A stretch of 64,000 nt of DNA from Muribaculaceae bacterium (GCA_017626045.1 JAGAJP010000013.1:1-64000); one strand, 5' to 3'. Shown: positions 52,590 to 62,299, counted from the first letter of the stretch. Numbers and translations: made by a program. Notes: a model not told the origin generated them from the sequence alone.

Positions 52590-52632
52590 ACAAGAGATTT
52601 TTCAACATTTTATTAACTAAAAAAATTTTTCC

Positions 52633-54831
52633 ATGAAAAAATTTTTATTAAGCTTAGGTGTCGCATGCATGACCCTCTCGACCTTTGCATCGACCCGCGT
52701 TCTGTATATGCAGAACTTTGAGACTGCACCAGATGCAGCAGCCACCGGATGGAAATACGGCGGAGCATCCATGAGCATCGCTTCCGACTCCTTCGGCAAG
52801 TACCTTGAACTTAGCCAGGGACAGACCAACGGCCGTAGCGCAAAGGTAACATGGGGTGCCAACATCTTCCTTAATGAAGACGGAACACCAGCTCTTGAGG
52901 AAAAGGGAGAGACACTTCCCTACAACCTGAAGTTCGACTTCAGCATCGTACAGGGCTCAAACAACCAGTACAACGGCGAATTCACAGTGTTTACCAACCA
53001 CGCACCTATCGACAACAACAAGTATCGCAATCCCTGGAGTCAGAAACCGGAGGCGTCATGCTGGGACAACTACCTTTTCGACATGACCCAGTGGGAGGAA
53101 AAAGATGCAGACGGCAAAGTAGTCGCTCACCCGACTGAATATGTGATTGATGCGCCCACAGTGGTAACTGAAGGTGCAGACGGCGTAAAGAGCTATGGTA
53201 TCGACTTCAGCGATCCCAAGACTTTCACACCCGGCACATGGTATACAGTATCTCTTGAAGTCAACACTGTTGACCGCAAGGTGGATTACTCTGTTGTTGA
53301 CCTGGAAGGCAATGAGGTTCAGTCCGGCACACGTGAGGTTCCCGCTGCTGACATCAACGGCGATCCTATCTCTATGTATGCAGAAGGTCTTTTCATCCTC
53401 GTTGCCCGCTATCAGACAATCATCGATATCGACAATATCATGATTTCGTATGAGAGCAAGAAGGACTGGGCATCCAAGCCTACCATCGCACTTACCCGCG
53501 TAGGCCAGACAGCCGATGAACAGCTTGATCTCGCAATGCGTGCCTACAGCATCACATTCCTTGAAGGCGAGACACTTCACGTAACCGGCACCGACGGCAA
53601 GACCGAGGAGGTTGAATATGCTGACTGCGACGGCAACTATGCATATGAGACCACCACATCCGGTACACTCAAGGCATGGACAACTTCCGGCGAGGCAACT
53701 TCTGACGTGGTTGAAGTAGTCGTTGACTGCAACCCCATCGTACTTCCTGAGGTAGTAGCTACCATTTCTTCTGTATCCGAAGGATTCGGTAAGACCTATA
53801 CACTGACAGTAAGCAACGCTGACGTACCCCTCCGCCCGACCGTCTTCATCAACTATGAATTCATCGGCGCAAACGGTGAGAAAGTTTCTGCTGAAGGTCA
53901 GGCTTCCGGCTGCAAGGTAACAGTATCCGAGGAAGGTACCCTCAAACTTACATCCGAAGCATACGGTTATGAGTCAAAGAGCTGCACAGTTGAGAACAAC
54001 TCCAAGTTCGAGACAAAGAAAGTTTGGGATTTCGCACGCCTGACAGAAGATGAGATCAAGGCAGCAGGCTTCCCCGCATTCGAGACTCTGAACAGCTCCA
54101 AGACAAGCGGCTTCGACAACTGGACAGCCCGCAAGCGTCTCTACTATGAACTCGCAGGCAGCGAGCATGAGAACGAAGAAGGCGCTACTGTTCGCGACAA
54201 TGTTTACCCCTTCGGCTTCGTAGCAGAAGACAATGACAAGAACGTCATCAAGTATGCAGTCATCGACAATACAGGTAAAGAGACAGTTGACAGCGAGTCT
54301 TACTTCGAGGGTCTCAGCATCTTCCCCGACAAGGGCAAGAAAGCTGACGGCTTCCCCAATGTCTGCATGATGTATCACATCGGTCTTTACAACAACGAGA
54401 CCAACAACAATAACAACAATGTCATCGTCAAGAGTCTTGATCCGACAGACTTCGTAGTTGTGAACTACATCAACAGCTACGGCAGCAACTCTTGCCACCC
54501 GATTTGCTCAACTGACGAAGAATACTTCGCACAGCTCGCAGGTGAAGACGCAGTGTTCCCCGCAGTTGAGGAAACCAAGACTGAAGGCGAAGGCGAAAAC
54601 CAGACCACAGTTGGAACCGGTGTATGGAGCGTTACATATCCTCTCTATCGCATCGACACAGTCATCACGAAGATCACAGTCTTCAAGCAGGCTGACAATG
54701 CTGTAGAAGGCATCGAGGCAGCAGAGGTAGCAGGTGACAACTATTACTACACCATCGACGGCCTCCGTCTCGCAGAGCCCACCCGTCCGGGTCTCTACAT
54801 CCACAACGGCAAGAAGATCATCGTGAAATAA
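52633..54831 (+). CDS. Secreted protein of the PUL with C-terminal sorting-like tail
   Basis: No firm family. It has 732 residues: signal peptide (about 1-19, ending TFAS), then a region resembling beta-sandwich carbohydrate-binding or choice-of-anchor modules (VLYMQNFETAPDAAATGWKY, KYLELSQGQTNGRSAKV, FDFSI). A middle section follows with Ig-like strands and a third region of unknown fold (WDFARLTEDEIKAAG, SESYFEGLSIFP) containing an Asn run (NNETNNNNNN). The last 40 residues (YYTIDGLRLAEPTRPGLYIHNGKKIIVK region) match the short tail of many Bacteroidales secreted proteins, probably a sorting or anchoring signal. Its place after two SusC/SusD pairs suggests a surface glycan-binding protein. 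Codons end in A or T more often than in the flanking genes. Confidence 0.7.
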   Translation: MKKFLLSLGVACMTLSTFASTRVLYMQNFETAPDAAATGWKYGGASMSIASDSFGKYLELSQGQTNGRSAKVTWGANIFLNEDGTPALEEKGETLPYNLKFDFSIVQGSNNQYNGEFTVFTNHAPIDNNKYRNPWSQKPEASCWDNYLFDMTQWEEKDADGKVVAHPTEYVIDAPTVVTEGADGVKSYGIDFSDPKTFTPGTWYTVSLEVNTVDRKVDYSVVDLEGNEVQSGTREVPAADINGDPISMYAEGLFILVARYQTIIDIDNIMISYESKKDWASKPTIALTRVGQTADEQLDLAMRAYSITFLEGETLHVTGTDGKTEEVEYADCDGNYAYETTTSGTLKAWTTSGEATSDVVEVVVDCNPIVLPEVVATISSVSEGFGKTYTLTVSNADVPLRPTVFINYEFIGANGEKVSAEGQASGCKVTVSEEGTLKLTSEAYGYESKSCTVENNSKFETKKVWDFARLTEDEIKAAGFPAFETLNSSKTSGFDNWTARKRLYYELAGSEHENEEGATVRDNVYPFGFVAEDNDKNVIKYAVIDNTGKETVDSESYFEGLSIFPDKGKKADGFPNVCMMYHIGLYNNETNNNNNNVIVKSLDPTDFVVVNYINSYGSNSCHPICSTDEEYFAQLAGEDAVFPAVEETKTEGEGENQTTVGTGVWSVTYPLYRIDTVITKITVFKQADNAVEGIEAAEVAGDNYYYTIDGLRLAEPTRPGLYIHNGKKIIVK

Positions 54832-54854
54832 TCTTCACCCAACCCAATACCCAA

Positions 54855-54882
54855 AGGCAGCCCTCCAGGGCTGCCTTTTTTT
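54855..54882 (+). terminator. Rho-independent terminator of the SusC/SusD operon
   Basis: Stem AGGCAGCCCT / AGGGCTGCCT (54855-54864 and 54867-54876) followed by a run of T residues. The DNA after it to about 54950 (ACTGGGAGCGATTTACTGGG...) resembles a decayed copy of the repeat at 41030. Confidence 0.93.
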
Positions 54883-54970
54883 ATACCAGGGGCAATTTAC
54901 TGTGGCATTTTACTGGGAGCGATTTACTGGGGGCGAGGAATAATACTAACACATTTTAACTAAGTTAAAT

Positions 54971-55002
54971 ATTGCGTATTTGCGGATAAAATTGTAAATT
55001 TG
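54971..55002 (+). promoter_or_regulatory. Promoter of the rhamnogalacturonan lyase gene
   Basis: TTG at 54972-54974, 20-base spacer, TAAATTTG at 54995-55002, which is an exact -7 box. Placed after a terminator, it would make the lyase gene a separate unit, with a leader of about 20 bases. Confidence 0.65.
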
Positions 55003-55028
55003 CGAAATATAGAAAAAAATCTGACATT

Positions 55029-58000
55029 ATGAATAAGAGAATCCTGATTGCAGTGGGGGCGGCTATGGCTCTCGGCATGGGGGCGAACGCGCAGCGGGTG
55101 ACTGACACGCTGGGCAGAGGTCTCGTGGCGATGAAGACCGAAAGCGGCGTCTTCTGCTCCTGGCGCATAAACGCCGACGAATGGGACGGCACGGAATACA
55201 ATATATACCGTGGCGCAACCAAACTGAACGACACGCCGCTGAAGGTGTCGAACTTCACAGACCCTGCCGGCACACCCGACGCCACATACACGGTTCGCGC
55301 CGTGGTGAACGGCATAGAGGCACCCGCCTCCGAACCGGCGGCGGTATGGGCGAAAAACTATACAGTGATCAAACCCAAGCACGCTCCGGAAATAAAGGCG
55401 GCACTCGTGCCTAACGACGCGACAGCCGCCGATGTGGACGGCGACGGCGAGCTCGAGATTCTGATGAAATACGACAACACCGCCTCCGACTTCCACAACG
55501 GCGACAACGGCATCTTCACGGTGGTGGAATGTCTCGAGATGGACGGCACGGTGAGATGGTGGATCAACTTCGGTCCCAACGCCGGAGACTTTCAGAACAA
55601 CGAGATAAACATCATAGCCACTGACTGGGACGGCGACGGCAAGGCGGAAGTGGTGTTCCGCGCAGCCGACGGCACCGTGATCCATCAGGCTGACGGCACC
55701 ACCTACACGGTAGGCGACGCGTCGATCAACTATCGCGGCAACAGCTGGCCCGACGGCCAATGGTTCATGCACTGGGGCAAGGAGTATCTCATATACGCCG
55801 ACGGACTCACCGGCAAACCCTACGAGTGCATCGACTACCCGCTGAAGCGAGTGGAAGACGAAAACAATCCCAACGGACTGCTCAGCGGAGGCGGATACGA
55901 CAACCTCGTGAACCAGGAATGGGGCGACGGCTACGGACACCGCTCATCGAAGTATTTCTTCGCGGCACCCTATCTCGACGGCCGCAAGCCGAGCCTTTTC
56001 CTGTCGCGAGGCATATATACCAGACACAAGATGATCGCCTACGACATCGACCCCGCGAGCCACAAGCTCGTGGAACGCTGGAGATGGAACGACCTCGGCG
56101 CCGGCTCGCCATGGTTTGGCCAGGGCTACCACAACATGGGCATAGCCGACGTGGACTGGGACGGCCGCGACGAGATAGTGTACGGCTCGATGGTGATCGA
56201 CGACAACGGCATGGGACTCTCCACGACGGGTCTCGGCCACGGCGACGCCCAGCACTGCGGCGACTTCGACCCCTACAGCAAGGGACAGGAGATCTTCGCC
56301 TGCAATGAAGACAACCCCAACAACAACTTCCGCGACGCAACCACCTCCAAGATCTATTACCGCACCACCGGAGGCAGCGACGACGGCAGAGCCAACATGG
56401 GCAACTTCATCGACGAGTACCCGGGCAGCGAGGGAGTATCGTCGCGCGACGGCGCCCTCATCGGCGGCGCTGCACACAAGGCTGTGACGGGCGACGACAA
56501 GTCGTCGGTATCTATCACCCAAAACTTCCGTGTGTTCTGGGACGGCGACCTCTGCGACGAATCGTTTGACTACTCCAACGGCAAGAACACCGCCGGAGCC
56601 ATCTATAAGGCGAAGGGGGGGCGCATCGCCCTCCTCGAGGGAAGCAAGACCAACAACGACACCAAGGGCACTCCATGCTTCCAGGGAGACATCCTCGGCG
56701 ACTGGCGCGAGGAATACATAATGCGCGACGGCGACAACAACATCCGCATCTATACCACCGACATCCCGACGGAGCACCGTATCTACTCCCTATGGTACGA
56801 CCATCAGTATCGCAACGCCATGAACTGGCAGATGTGCGGCTACAACCAGCCGCCGCACGTTAGTTTCGCGCTGAGCAGTTTCGAGGACATCACCGTGCCC
56901 CCGGCACCGCTCACCATGACGGGACGCACCGAGGTGGATGACAACGGCAGCATCGACGCGTCGCTCAACGGCAAGCACGTGATACTCTGCGAGACCGGCG
57001 ACATGACAGTGACGGCAGCCGACGGCGCGTCACCCGCCATACTGACAGTGAACACACCCTCATGGGTGCAGGGACACAACGACAACGACCGTATTACTTC
57101 CGAGACCTATACCCACACCATCTCCTCCGGCTCCTTCGCGGGAGACATGAGGCTCGTGAAGCAGGGCGACGGCACAATGCATCTGCTCGGCGACAAGCAC
57201 ACCTACACCGGCGACACCGAGGTATGGGGAGGCACCCTGAATGTCGAGTGCAGCGCCCTGGAGGGAAGCCACGTATGGCTGAACCGCTTCGCGACTCTCA
57301 AGACTAATTATCTCGCCATCCCCAAGGGTCTCGACATGGAGTATGGCGCCACTCTGGAGATCGGAGACGACGCGAAACCCGGCGAGATTCAGGCGGGCGA
57401 GGTGACACTCGGCTTCGGCTCGATAGTGGAGCTGGACGTATTCGCTGACGACATCGACCATCTGAGCGCGACAAAACTCACCATCGAGAAGAAAGACTGG
57501 ACAAACGGTCCGCAATACCTGCAGCCGATATTCCGGTTTACCGGCCACTCCATGCCGGGAGCCAACGGAGAGATCGCGGAAGGTAAATTCTTGATAGGCG
57601 AGATAGGAGAAATCTCAGGCAGCATCTCCGACATCATCCTCCTCGGCATCGAGGGAATGAAGAAGGAAGTGACCTACGAAGACGGAAAACTATATGTAAC
57701 CCTCTCCGCATACCAGCCCGGCACAAAGACATGGGCAGGCGGCGAGACGGCACTCTGGGACCTCGACAGCTCCAAGGCTTTCAGCAACAAAGATGGCGAG
57801 AAGGACGTGTTCGTGCCCGGCGACGAGGTGATATTCGACGATACGGCGGCTGACACCGACGTTGTGATAGCCGGACGCCTCCAGCCCTCGAGCGTGACAT
57901 TCAACAACGACACCAAAGACTATACCCTCTCGGGCGAGGGCGAGATAGTGGGCGACGCCAAACTGGTGAAGAACGGCAACGGCAACCTCACCATCAGCAA

Positions 58001-59615
58001 CATCAACAGCTATACCGGCGGCACTTACATCAACGGCGGCAAACTGACGGCGGGCGTCTTCGCCAACAACATCGGCACCGACCTCGGCGCGCTGTCAGAC
58101 GTCAAGAGCCGCATCTACATGAGCCATGACGCCACCCTCGCGGTGAACGCCACCGCCACCCTCGGCCAGAGAATAACACTGAGCGAGGGCAACGGCGCCA
58201 TCGAGGTGCCGGCAGGCACAGAACTGACCACCACCGCCGGCATCTCAGCCGCCGGTTTGGGTCAGAAGCTGTTCAAGCGAGGCTCGGGAACCCTCAACCT
58301 CGCCGGCAACAACGGCATGAACCGTCTGGTGATCGAGGGAGGCACGGTGAACGCATCGGAGGTGAACGACGTAATATCACTGCCGGGCACGGTGGAATTT
58401 GTGAACGGCTCGCTCTATGACCCCGCCAATATCTACACCTACAGCAGCAACCCGACCAACTATGTGGTGGGCGAAGGCAACAAAGGCTCTCTCTATCTCG
58501 ACTCCCGCTGCAGCTACACCGGAAAACTCACCGGCAAAGGCACCCTGACCGTGTACGCCTCCAGCGTGCGCCACGACCTCAAGGGCAACTGGTCGGAGTT
58601 TGAGGGCGAACTGGTGGTGAACCAGCTGAAGCGCGGCAGCTACGACCCCGACTTCAAATGGGACAACGACTATGGAATGCCTCTCGCCACTATGAACATA
58701 ACGTCGGGGGTTACCTTCAACGCCCAGAACCGAAGCATGAGCCTCGCCAACCTCAAGGGTGCCGGCACCTACCACGGCACGGCTACCCTTACCGTGGGCA
58801 ACGACGACAGCAACATATCGTTCAATGGCAAGTTCTCCGGCAATCCCAAGATCGTGAAGACCGGAGCCTGCGACCTCTACATGACGAAGGAATGGAGCGG
58901 CATACAGAGCCTCACGGCCAAGAGCGGCACCGTGACATTCACCGCCTCGAAAGACCCCTACAACACCAAATTCCTGTCTGTTCCGCTGACTCTTACCGGC
59001 GACGCCAAACTCAGGGGACGCGGCACCGCGGGCAACATCACGGTGAAGGAAAATGCAGTGCTGGAGCCGGGAAGCTATTCCGACAAGAACCCGCACCATT
59101 ACGGACCTATCTTCTCGACGGGCGACGTGACAGTGGAGGAAGGCGCCACGCTCAGCCTGTATCTGCGCACCTACGGCAAGAACAACGACCGGTCGTATCT
59201 CAACGTGAAGGGTAAGCTCACCGTCAACGGCACTGTTAAGGTGACGATGAATCCGGAGTATGCACCCGCCATCGGGGATGAGTTCAGGATGTGGATCACC
59301 GACAATTTCGAAGGAAATCCGGAGATCGAGCTCCCCGCCCTCCCCGAAGGACTCGCATGGGACTTAAGCGGACTGAAGAACGCAAGCGGCATCCTTAAGG
59401 TGACCGAAGGCTCCGGGGTAGGCATCATCGAAGACGCCGCCACCGTGACATGCAGGGTCTACGACACGATGGGTGTATGCCTCGGCAGCATCGAGACCAC
59501 AAAGAGCGACGCCGCCACCTCGGCGAAACGCGCGATGCACCTCCCCGAAGGAATCTACATTCTTAAGATGGTAAGCACCGAGGGCAAATCCGAGACCCTT
59601 AAAGTCCGGTTCTGA
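55029..59615 (+). CDS. PL11 rhamnogalacturonan lyase with autotransporter-like repeats and C-terminal sorting domain
   Basis: Cleaves the rhamnogalacturonan I backbone of pectin by beta-elimination, outside the cell. It has 1528 residues, about 2.5 times a plain PL11 enzyme. Signal peptide about 1-21 (ANAQ). Residues about 22-625 are the PL11 propeller: SGVFCSWRINADEW, repeated calcium-loop motifs DVDGDGELEIL, DWDGDGKAEVVFR, DVDWDGRDEIVYGS, then YRNAMNWQMCGYNQPPH. From about 690 to 1380 come several autotransporter-associated beta-strand repeats (LVKQGDGTMHLLG-TYTGDTEVWGGTL, LVKNGNGNLTIS-SYTGGTYINGGKL, LFKRGSGTLNLAG). The last 75 residues (CRVYDTMGVCLG, LPEGIYILKM, ETLKVRF) look like a type A sorting domain of type IX secretion. 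It has its own promoter and terminator. Confidence 0.9.
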   Translation: MNKRILIAVGAAMALGMGANAQRVTDTLGRGLVAMKTESGVFCSWRINADEWDGTEYNIYRGATKLNDTPLKVSNFTDPAGTPDATYTVRAVVNGIEAPASEPAAVWAKNYTVIKPKHAPEIKAALVPNDATAADVDGDGELEILMKYDNTASDFHNGDNGIFTVVECLEMDGTVRWWINFGPNAGDFQNNEINIIATDWDGDGKAEVVFRAADGTVIHQADGTTYTVGDASINYRGNSWPDGQWFMHWGKEYLIYADGLTGKPYECIDYPLKRVEDENNPNGLLSGGGYDNLVNQEWGDGYGHRSSKYFFAAPYLDGRKPSLFLSRGIYTRHKMIAYDIDPASHKLVERWRWNDLGAGSPWFGQGYHNMGIADVDWDGRDEIVYGSMVIDDNGMGLSTTGLGHGDAQHCGDFDPYSKGQEIFACNEDNPNNNFRDATTSKIYYRTTGGSDDGRANMGNFIDEYPGSEGVSSRDGALIGGAAHKAVTGDDKSSVSITQNFRVFWDGDLCDESFDYSNGKNTAGAIYKAKGGRIALLEGSKTNNDTKGTPCFQGDILGDWREEYIMRDGDNNIRIYTTDIPTEHRIYSLWYDHQYRNAMNWQMCGYNQPPHVSFALSSFEDITVPPAPLTMTGRTEVDDNGSIDASLNGKHVILCETGDMTVTAADGASPAILTVNTPSWVQGHNDNDRITSETYTHTISSGSFAGDMRLVKQGDGTMHLLGDKHTYTGDTEVWGGTLNVECSALEGSHVWLNRFATLKTNYLAIPKGLDMEYGATLEIGDDAKPGEIQAGEVTLGFGSIVELDVFADDIDHLSATKLTIEKKDWTNGPQYLQPIFRFTGHSMPGANGEIAEGKFLIGEIGEISGSISDIILLGIEGMKKEVTYEDGKLYVTLSAYQPGTKTWAGGETALWDLDSSKAFSNKDGEKDVFVPGDEVIFDDTAADTDVVIAGRLQPSSVTFNNDTKDYTLSGEGEIVGDAKLVKNGNGNLTISNINSYTGGTYINGGKLTAGVFANNIGTDLGALSDVKSRIYMSHDATLAVNATATLGQRITLSEGNGAIEVPAGTELTTTAGISAAGLGQKLFKRGSGTLNLAGNNGMNRLVIEGGTVNASEVNDVISLPGTVEFVNGSLYDPANIYTYSSNPTNYVVGEGNKGSLYLDSRCSYTGKLTGKGTLTVYASSVRHDLKGNWSEFEGELVVNQLKRGSYDPDFKWDNDYGMPLATMNITSGVTFNAQNRSMSLANLKGAGTYHGTATLTVGNDDSNISFNGKFSGNPKIVKTGACDLYMTKEWSGIQSLTAKSGTVTFTASKDPYNTKFLSVPLTLTGDAKLRGRGTAGNITVKENAVLEPGSYSDKNPHHYGPIFSTGDVTVEEGATLSLYLRTYGKNNDRSYLNVKGKLTVNGTVKVTMNPEYAPAIGDEFRMWITDNFEGNPEIELPALPEGLAWDLSGLKNASGILKVTEGSGVGIIEDAATVTCRVYDTMGVCLGSIETTKSDAATSAKRAMHLPEGIYILKMVSTEGKSETLKVRF

Positions 59616-59647
59616 CACATTAAGAGTCCATCTAAGAGCCCTGACTA

Positions 59648-59690
59648 AAAAGGAAGTCCCGCATCAAGTTGATGCGAGACTTCCTTTTTT
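59648..59690 (+). terminator. Rho-independent terminator after the lyase gene
   Basis: A stem of about 15 pairs with one mismatch (AAGGAAGTC-C-CGCATC with GATGCG-A-GACTTCC) around AAGTT, followed by six T residues. Confidence 0.92.
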
Positions 59691-59707
59691 CATGAAAAAT
59701 TGTAACA

Positions 59708-59953
59708 TCAATCCTGTGATGGAACGCCATTTGAGTAAAGCCATTCCGGGGCTATGTCAGCTCCATTGGCCCAAAAGACAGTTTCATCAAAACCGAACTG
59801 CCTGAACTTGTCGATGTCTCTTAATTCGCGGAAAGCCGGAGCGTCCAACACCGGAGACATATCTATAATTTTCACCGATCCGTCATTGAAGGTGCAACAA
59901 AGTCTATATTGCCCCCTGTATTCCACATCTGTAACTTTTATATACATATTCAA
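59708..59953 (-). CDS. DUF2442 family protein, second gene of a small two-gene pair
   Basis: Function not established. The 81-residue protein has the DUF2442 pattern: IKVTDVEYRGQYRLCCTFNDGSVKIIDMSP, FRELRDIDKFRQFGFD, and a Trp-containing ending ADIAPEWLYSNG. The start may be at the first or second Met (MNMYIK). It begins 6 bases after the stop of the DUF4160 gene, so the two are co-transcribed. Such pairs are often treated as possible toxin-antitoxin or phage-related modules, but no activity can be inferred from sequence. Confidence 0.82.
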   Translation of the reverse strand: MNMYIKVTDVEYRGQYRLCCTFNDGSVKIIDMSPVLDAPAFRELRDIDKFRQFGFDETVFWANGADIAPEWLYSNGVPSQD

Positions 59954-59959
59954 AATAAA

Positions 59960-60211
59960 TTAACGGTTAATCTTTGTTATCTTTTCTCCTCGCTGGGCTT
60001 TATCCCAAAGAGCCATGACCTCTTCTTCATGCAAATCCAAAAACTCATTTACTATCACAATAGAACTGCTTTTCGCCTTCCCTTCTACCACTCGATCCTT
60101 AATCGTGATTGTAAATTCCTCACCTCCTCTTCTCACATGGATGTGCGGAGGATTATGATCAAATCCATAAAGATATATCAGCAGGCCCTCGATAACGAAT
60201 ATCGCACTCAT
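59960..60211 (-). CDS. DUF4160 family protein, first gene of a small two-gene pair
   Basis: An 83-residue protein with the DUF4160 hallmark GLLIYLYGFDHNPPHIHVRRGG, in which the HNPPHIHV histidines could bind metal, and a C-terminal helix (VNEFLDLHEEEVMALWDKA). I start it at the ATG ending at 60211 (MSAIFVIEG), which is the family start; the longer frame to 60247 adds an atypical hydrophobic extension. It lies between a PUL and aspS, with both flanking genes on the other strand, which fits insertion of a small cassette. Confidence 0.82.
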   Translation of the reverse strand: MSAIFVIEGLLIYLYGFDHNPPHIHVRRGGEEFTITIKDRVVEGKAKSSSIVIVNEFLDLHEEEVMALWDKAQRGEKITKINR

Positions 60212-60284
60212 TCTTAAAATATTTAATATAAACAAAACAACTCTCAATAATATAACAAAAAATCGGGCTCAAAATTATGAAGTA

Positions 60285-60316
60285 TTTGGAAAATTCGTGG
60301 AATTTTCGTAATTTTG
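60285..60316 (+). promoter_or_regulatory. Promoter of aspS
   Basis: TTTG at 60285-60288, 20-base spacer, TAATTTTG at 60309-60316: an exact match to the consensus. Predicted leader of about 105 bases with no evident riboswitch or T-box. The rest of the 216-base gap (60212-60427) is AT-rich with no other signal. Confidence 0.8.
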
Positions 60317-60427
60317 TGGTGTTATCATGGCGTAGAATGCGGTTTTATGAAAATTGCGTTTGCAAGACACTGATATATAGATTGTTACAAAACAAAATTC
60401 TGACATTTTGTCTGAATAGCGATAATT

Positions 60428-62182
60428 ATGTATAGAAACACAACATGCGGTGAGCTCCGGCTCGCCGACGCCGGTAAGGAAGTGACGATTGCCGGCTGGG
60501 TTCAGAAAGCCCGCAAGATGGGAGGGATGACATTCGTGGATGTGCGCGACCGCTACGGCATCACGCAGGTAGTGTTTGACAGCGACGACAGCCAGGAACT
60601 GTTTGAGGCAGCCAACAGGCTGGGACGCGAATATGTGGTGCGCATCACCGGAAAGGTACGCGAAAGAGAGTCGAAAAACGGCAACCTTCCCACGGGAGAC
60701 ATCGAGATAACCGCCACCGCCCTGACGGTGCTCAACAAGAGCAAGGTTCCGCCGTTTACCATTGAAGACAACACCGACGGCGGCGATGACCTGAGGATGA
60801 AATACCGCTATCTCGACCTGCGCCGCCAGTGCGTGAAGAAGAACCTTGAGCTCCGCCACCGCATGGCGTTTGAGATACGCCGGTATCTCGACTCGAAAGG
60901 CTTCCTCGAGATAGAGACCCCGATATTGGTTAAATCCACTCCCGAAGGAGCCCGCGACTTCGTGGTTCCCTCGCGCATGAACCCCGGCGAGTTTTACGCC
61001 CTGCCCCAGAGTCCGCAGCTCTTCAAGCAGCTGCTGATGGTGTCGGGCTACGACCGCTATTTCCAGATTGCCAAATGCTTCCGCGACGAAGACCTTCGCG
61101 CCGACCGCCAGCCGGAATTCACCCAGATCGACTGCGAGATGAGTTTCGTGGAGCAGGAAGACGTGATTCAGATGTTTGAGGGTCTCGTGAAGCATATCTT
61201 CAAATACGTGAAAGGCATCGATTTCACCGAGCCGTTCCCCAGAATGACATGGCACGACGCGATGCGCCTCTACGGCAGCGACAAGCCGGACCTCCGCTTC
61301 GGAATGCAGTTTGTGGAATTCACCGACCTTGCGAAGGGACACGGTTTCGCAGTGACCGACGACGCCCAGCTGACAGTGGGCATCCTCGCCAAGGGATGCG
61401 CCGGCTATTCCCGCAAACAGATCGATGAGCTCACGGAATTCGTGAAACGCCCCCAGGTGGGAGCCAAGGGCCTGATGTGGGTGAAGTTCGAGCAGGACGG
61501 CTCCATCAAGAGCAGCATAGGCAAATTCTACACTCAGGAAGAACTCAAGGCGTGGGGAGAACGCGCCGGCGCCGAACCCGGCGACATGCTGCTGCTGATG
61601 AGCGGCGACGCGATGAAGACGCGCAAACAGCTCTGCGAGCTGCGTCTGGAACTCGGCAACCGTCTCGGACTTCGCGACAAAGAGAAGTTCGCATGTCTCT
61701 GGGTGGTGGACTTCCCCCTCTTCGAATGGGACGACGAGACACAGCGCTACTACGCTATGCACCACCCCTTCACGTCGCCTAATCCGGAAGACATCCCGAT
61801 GCTCCGCACCGACACCGGCAACGTAAGGGCTACGGCATACGACATAGTGGTGAACGGAACGGAACTCGGTGGCGGCTCCATAAGGATACATGACGCGGAG
61901 CTGCAGAACGAGATGTTCGAGCTTCTGGGCTTCACCCCGGAACGGGCGCGCGAGCAGTTCGGCTTCCTGATGAGCGCCTTCCAGTATGGAGCGCCACCTC
62001 ACGGCGGCCTCGCCCTCGGCTTCGACCGCTTCGTGTCGATTCTCGCAGGCCTCGACACCATCCGCGACGTGATAGCCTTCCCGAAAAACAACAGCGGCCG
62101 CGACGTGATGAACGAGTCTCCCTCGCCCATCGACCCCGCGCAGCTGGAAGAACTGAAATTGGAATTGAAAATTGAGAAATAA
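60428..62182 (+). CDS. aspS: Aspartyl-tRNA synthetase
   Basis: Charges tRNA-Asp. It has 584 residues, the bacterial type. The N-terminal OB-fold anticodon domain spans about 1-110 ([32 protein letters not shown]). Class II motif 2 is [20 protein letters not shown], followed by [10 protein letters not shown]. The bacterial GAD insertion domain spans about 285-410. Motif 3 is [15 protein letters not shown] near the C terminus. The final residues (LKLELKIEK) are encoded by AATTGAA/AATTGAG repeat DNA, so the C terminus seems to have been extended into the repeat tract. It has its own clear promoter. Confidence 0.97.
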   Translation: MYRNTTCGELRLADAGKEVTIAGWVQKARKMGGMTFVDVRDRYGITQVVFDSDDSQELFEAANRLGREYVVRITGKVRERESKNGNLPTGDIEITATALTVLNKSKVPPFTIEDNTDGGDDLRMKYRYLDLRRQCVKKNLELRHRMAFEIRRYLDSKGFLEIETPILVKSTPEGARDFVVPSRMNPGEFYALPQSPQLFKQLLMVSGYDRYFQIAKCFRDEDLRADRQPEFTQIDCEMSFVEQEDVIQMFEGLVKHIFKYVKGIDFTEPFPRMTWHDAMRLYGSDKPDLRFGMQFVEFTDLAKGHGFAVTDDAQLTVGILAKGCAGYSRKQIDELTEFVKRPQVGAKGLMWVKFEQDGSIKSSIGKFYTQEELKAWGERAGAEPGDMLLLMSGDAMKTRKQLCELRLELGNRLGLRDKEKFACLWVVDFPLFEWDDETQRYYAMHHPFTSPNPEDIPMLRTDTGNVRATAYDIVVNGTELGGGSIRIHDAELQNEMFELLGFTPERAREQFGFLMSAFQYGAPPHGGLALGFDRFVSILAGLDTIRDVIAFPKNNSGRDVMNESPSPIDPAQLEELKLELKIEK

Positions 62183-62289
62183 AATTTAGAATTGAAAATT
62201 GAGAATTGAAAATTATTGCTCTGAGAACTCCGAGAACTCCGGCGGAGTATTAGACCAATTCTAAATTCTAAATTCTCAATTCTCAATTA
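62155..62289. repeat. Composite tract: 7-mers, CTCCGAGAA 9-mers, inverted 7-mers
   Basis: AATTGAA/AATTGAG units from 62155 to about 62213 include the aspS stop codon. CTCCGAGAA 9-mers follow at 62219-62241, and ATTCTAA/ATTCTCA inverted 7-mers at 62258-62289. This is the same plan as the purD-purB gap, with ends able to pair. Confidence 0.8.
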
Positions 62290-62299
62290 GACTGCGAAT

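Noticed and set aside
60275..62002. Minus-strand frame of 575 codons opposite aspS
   Set aside because: Antisense shadow of aspS with His/Val/Leu-rich composition and no domain; it also runs across the aspS promoter.
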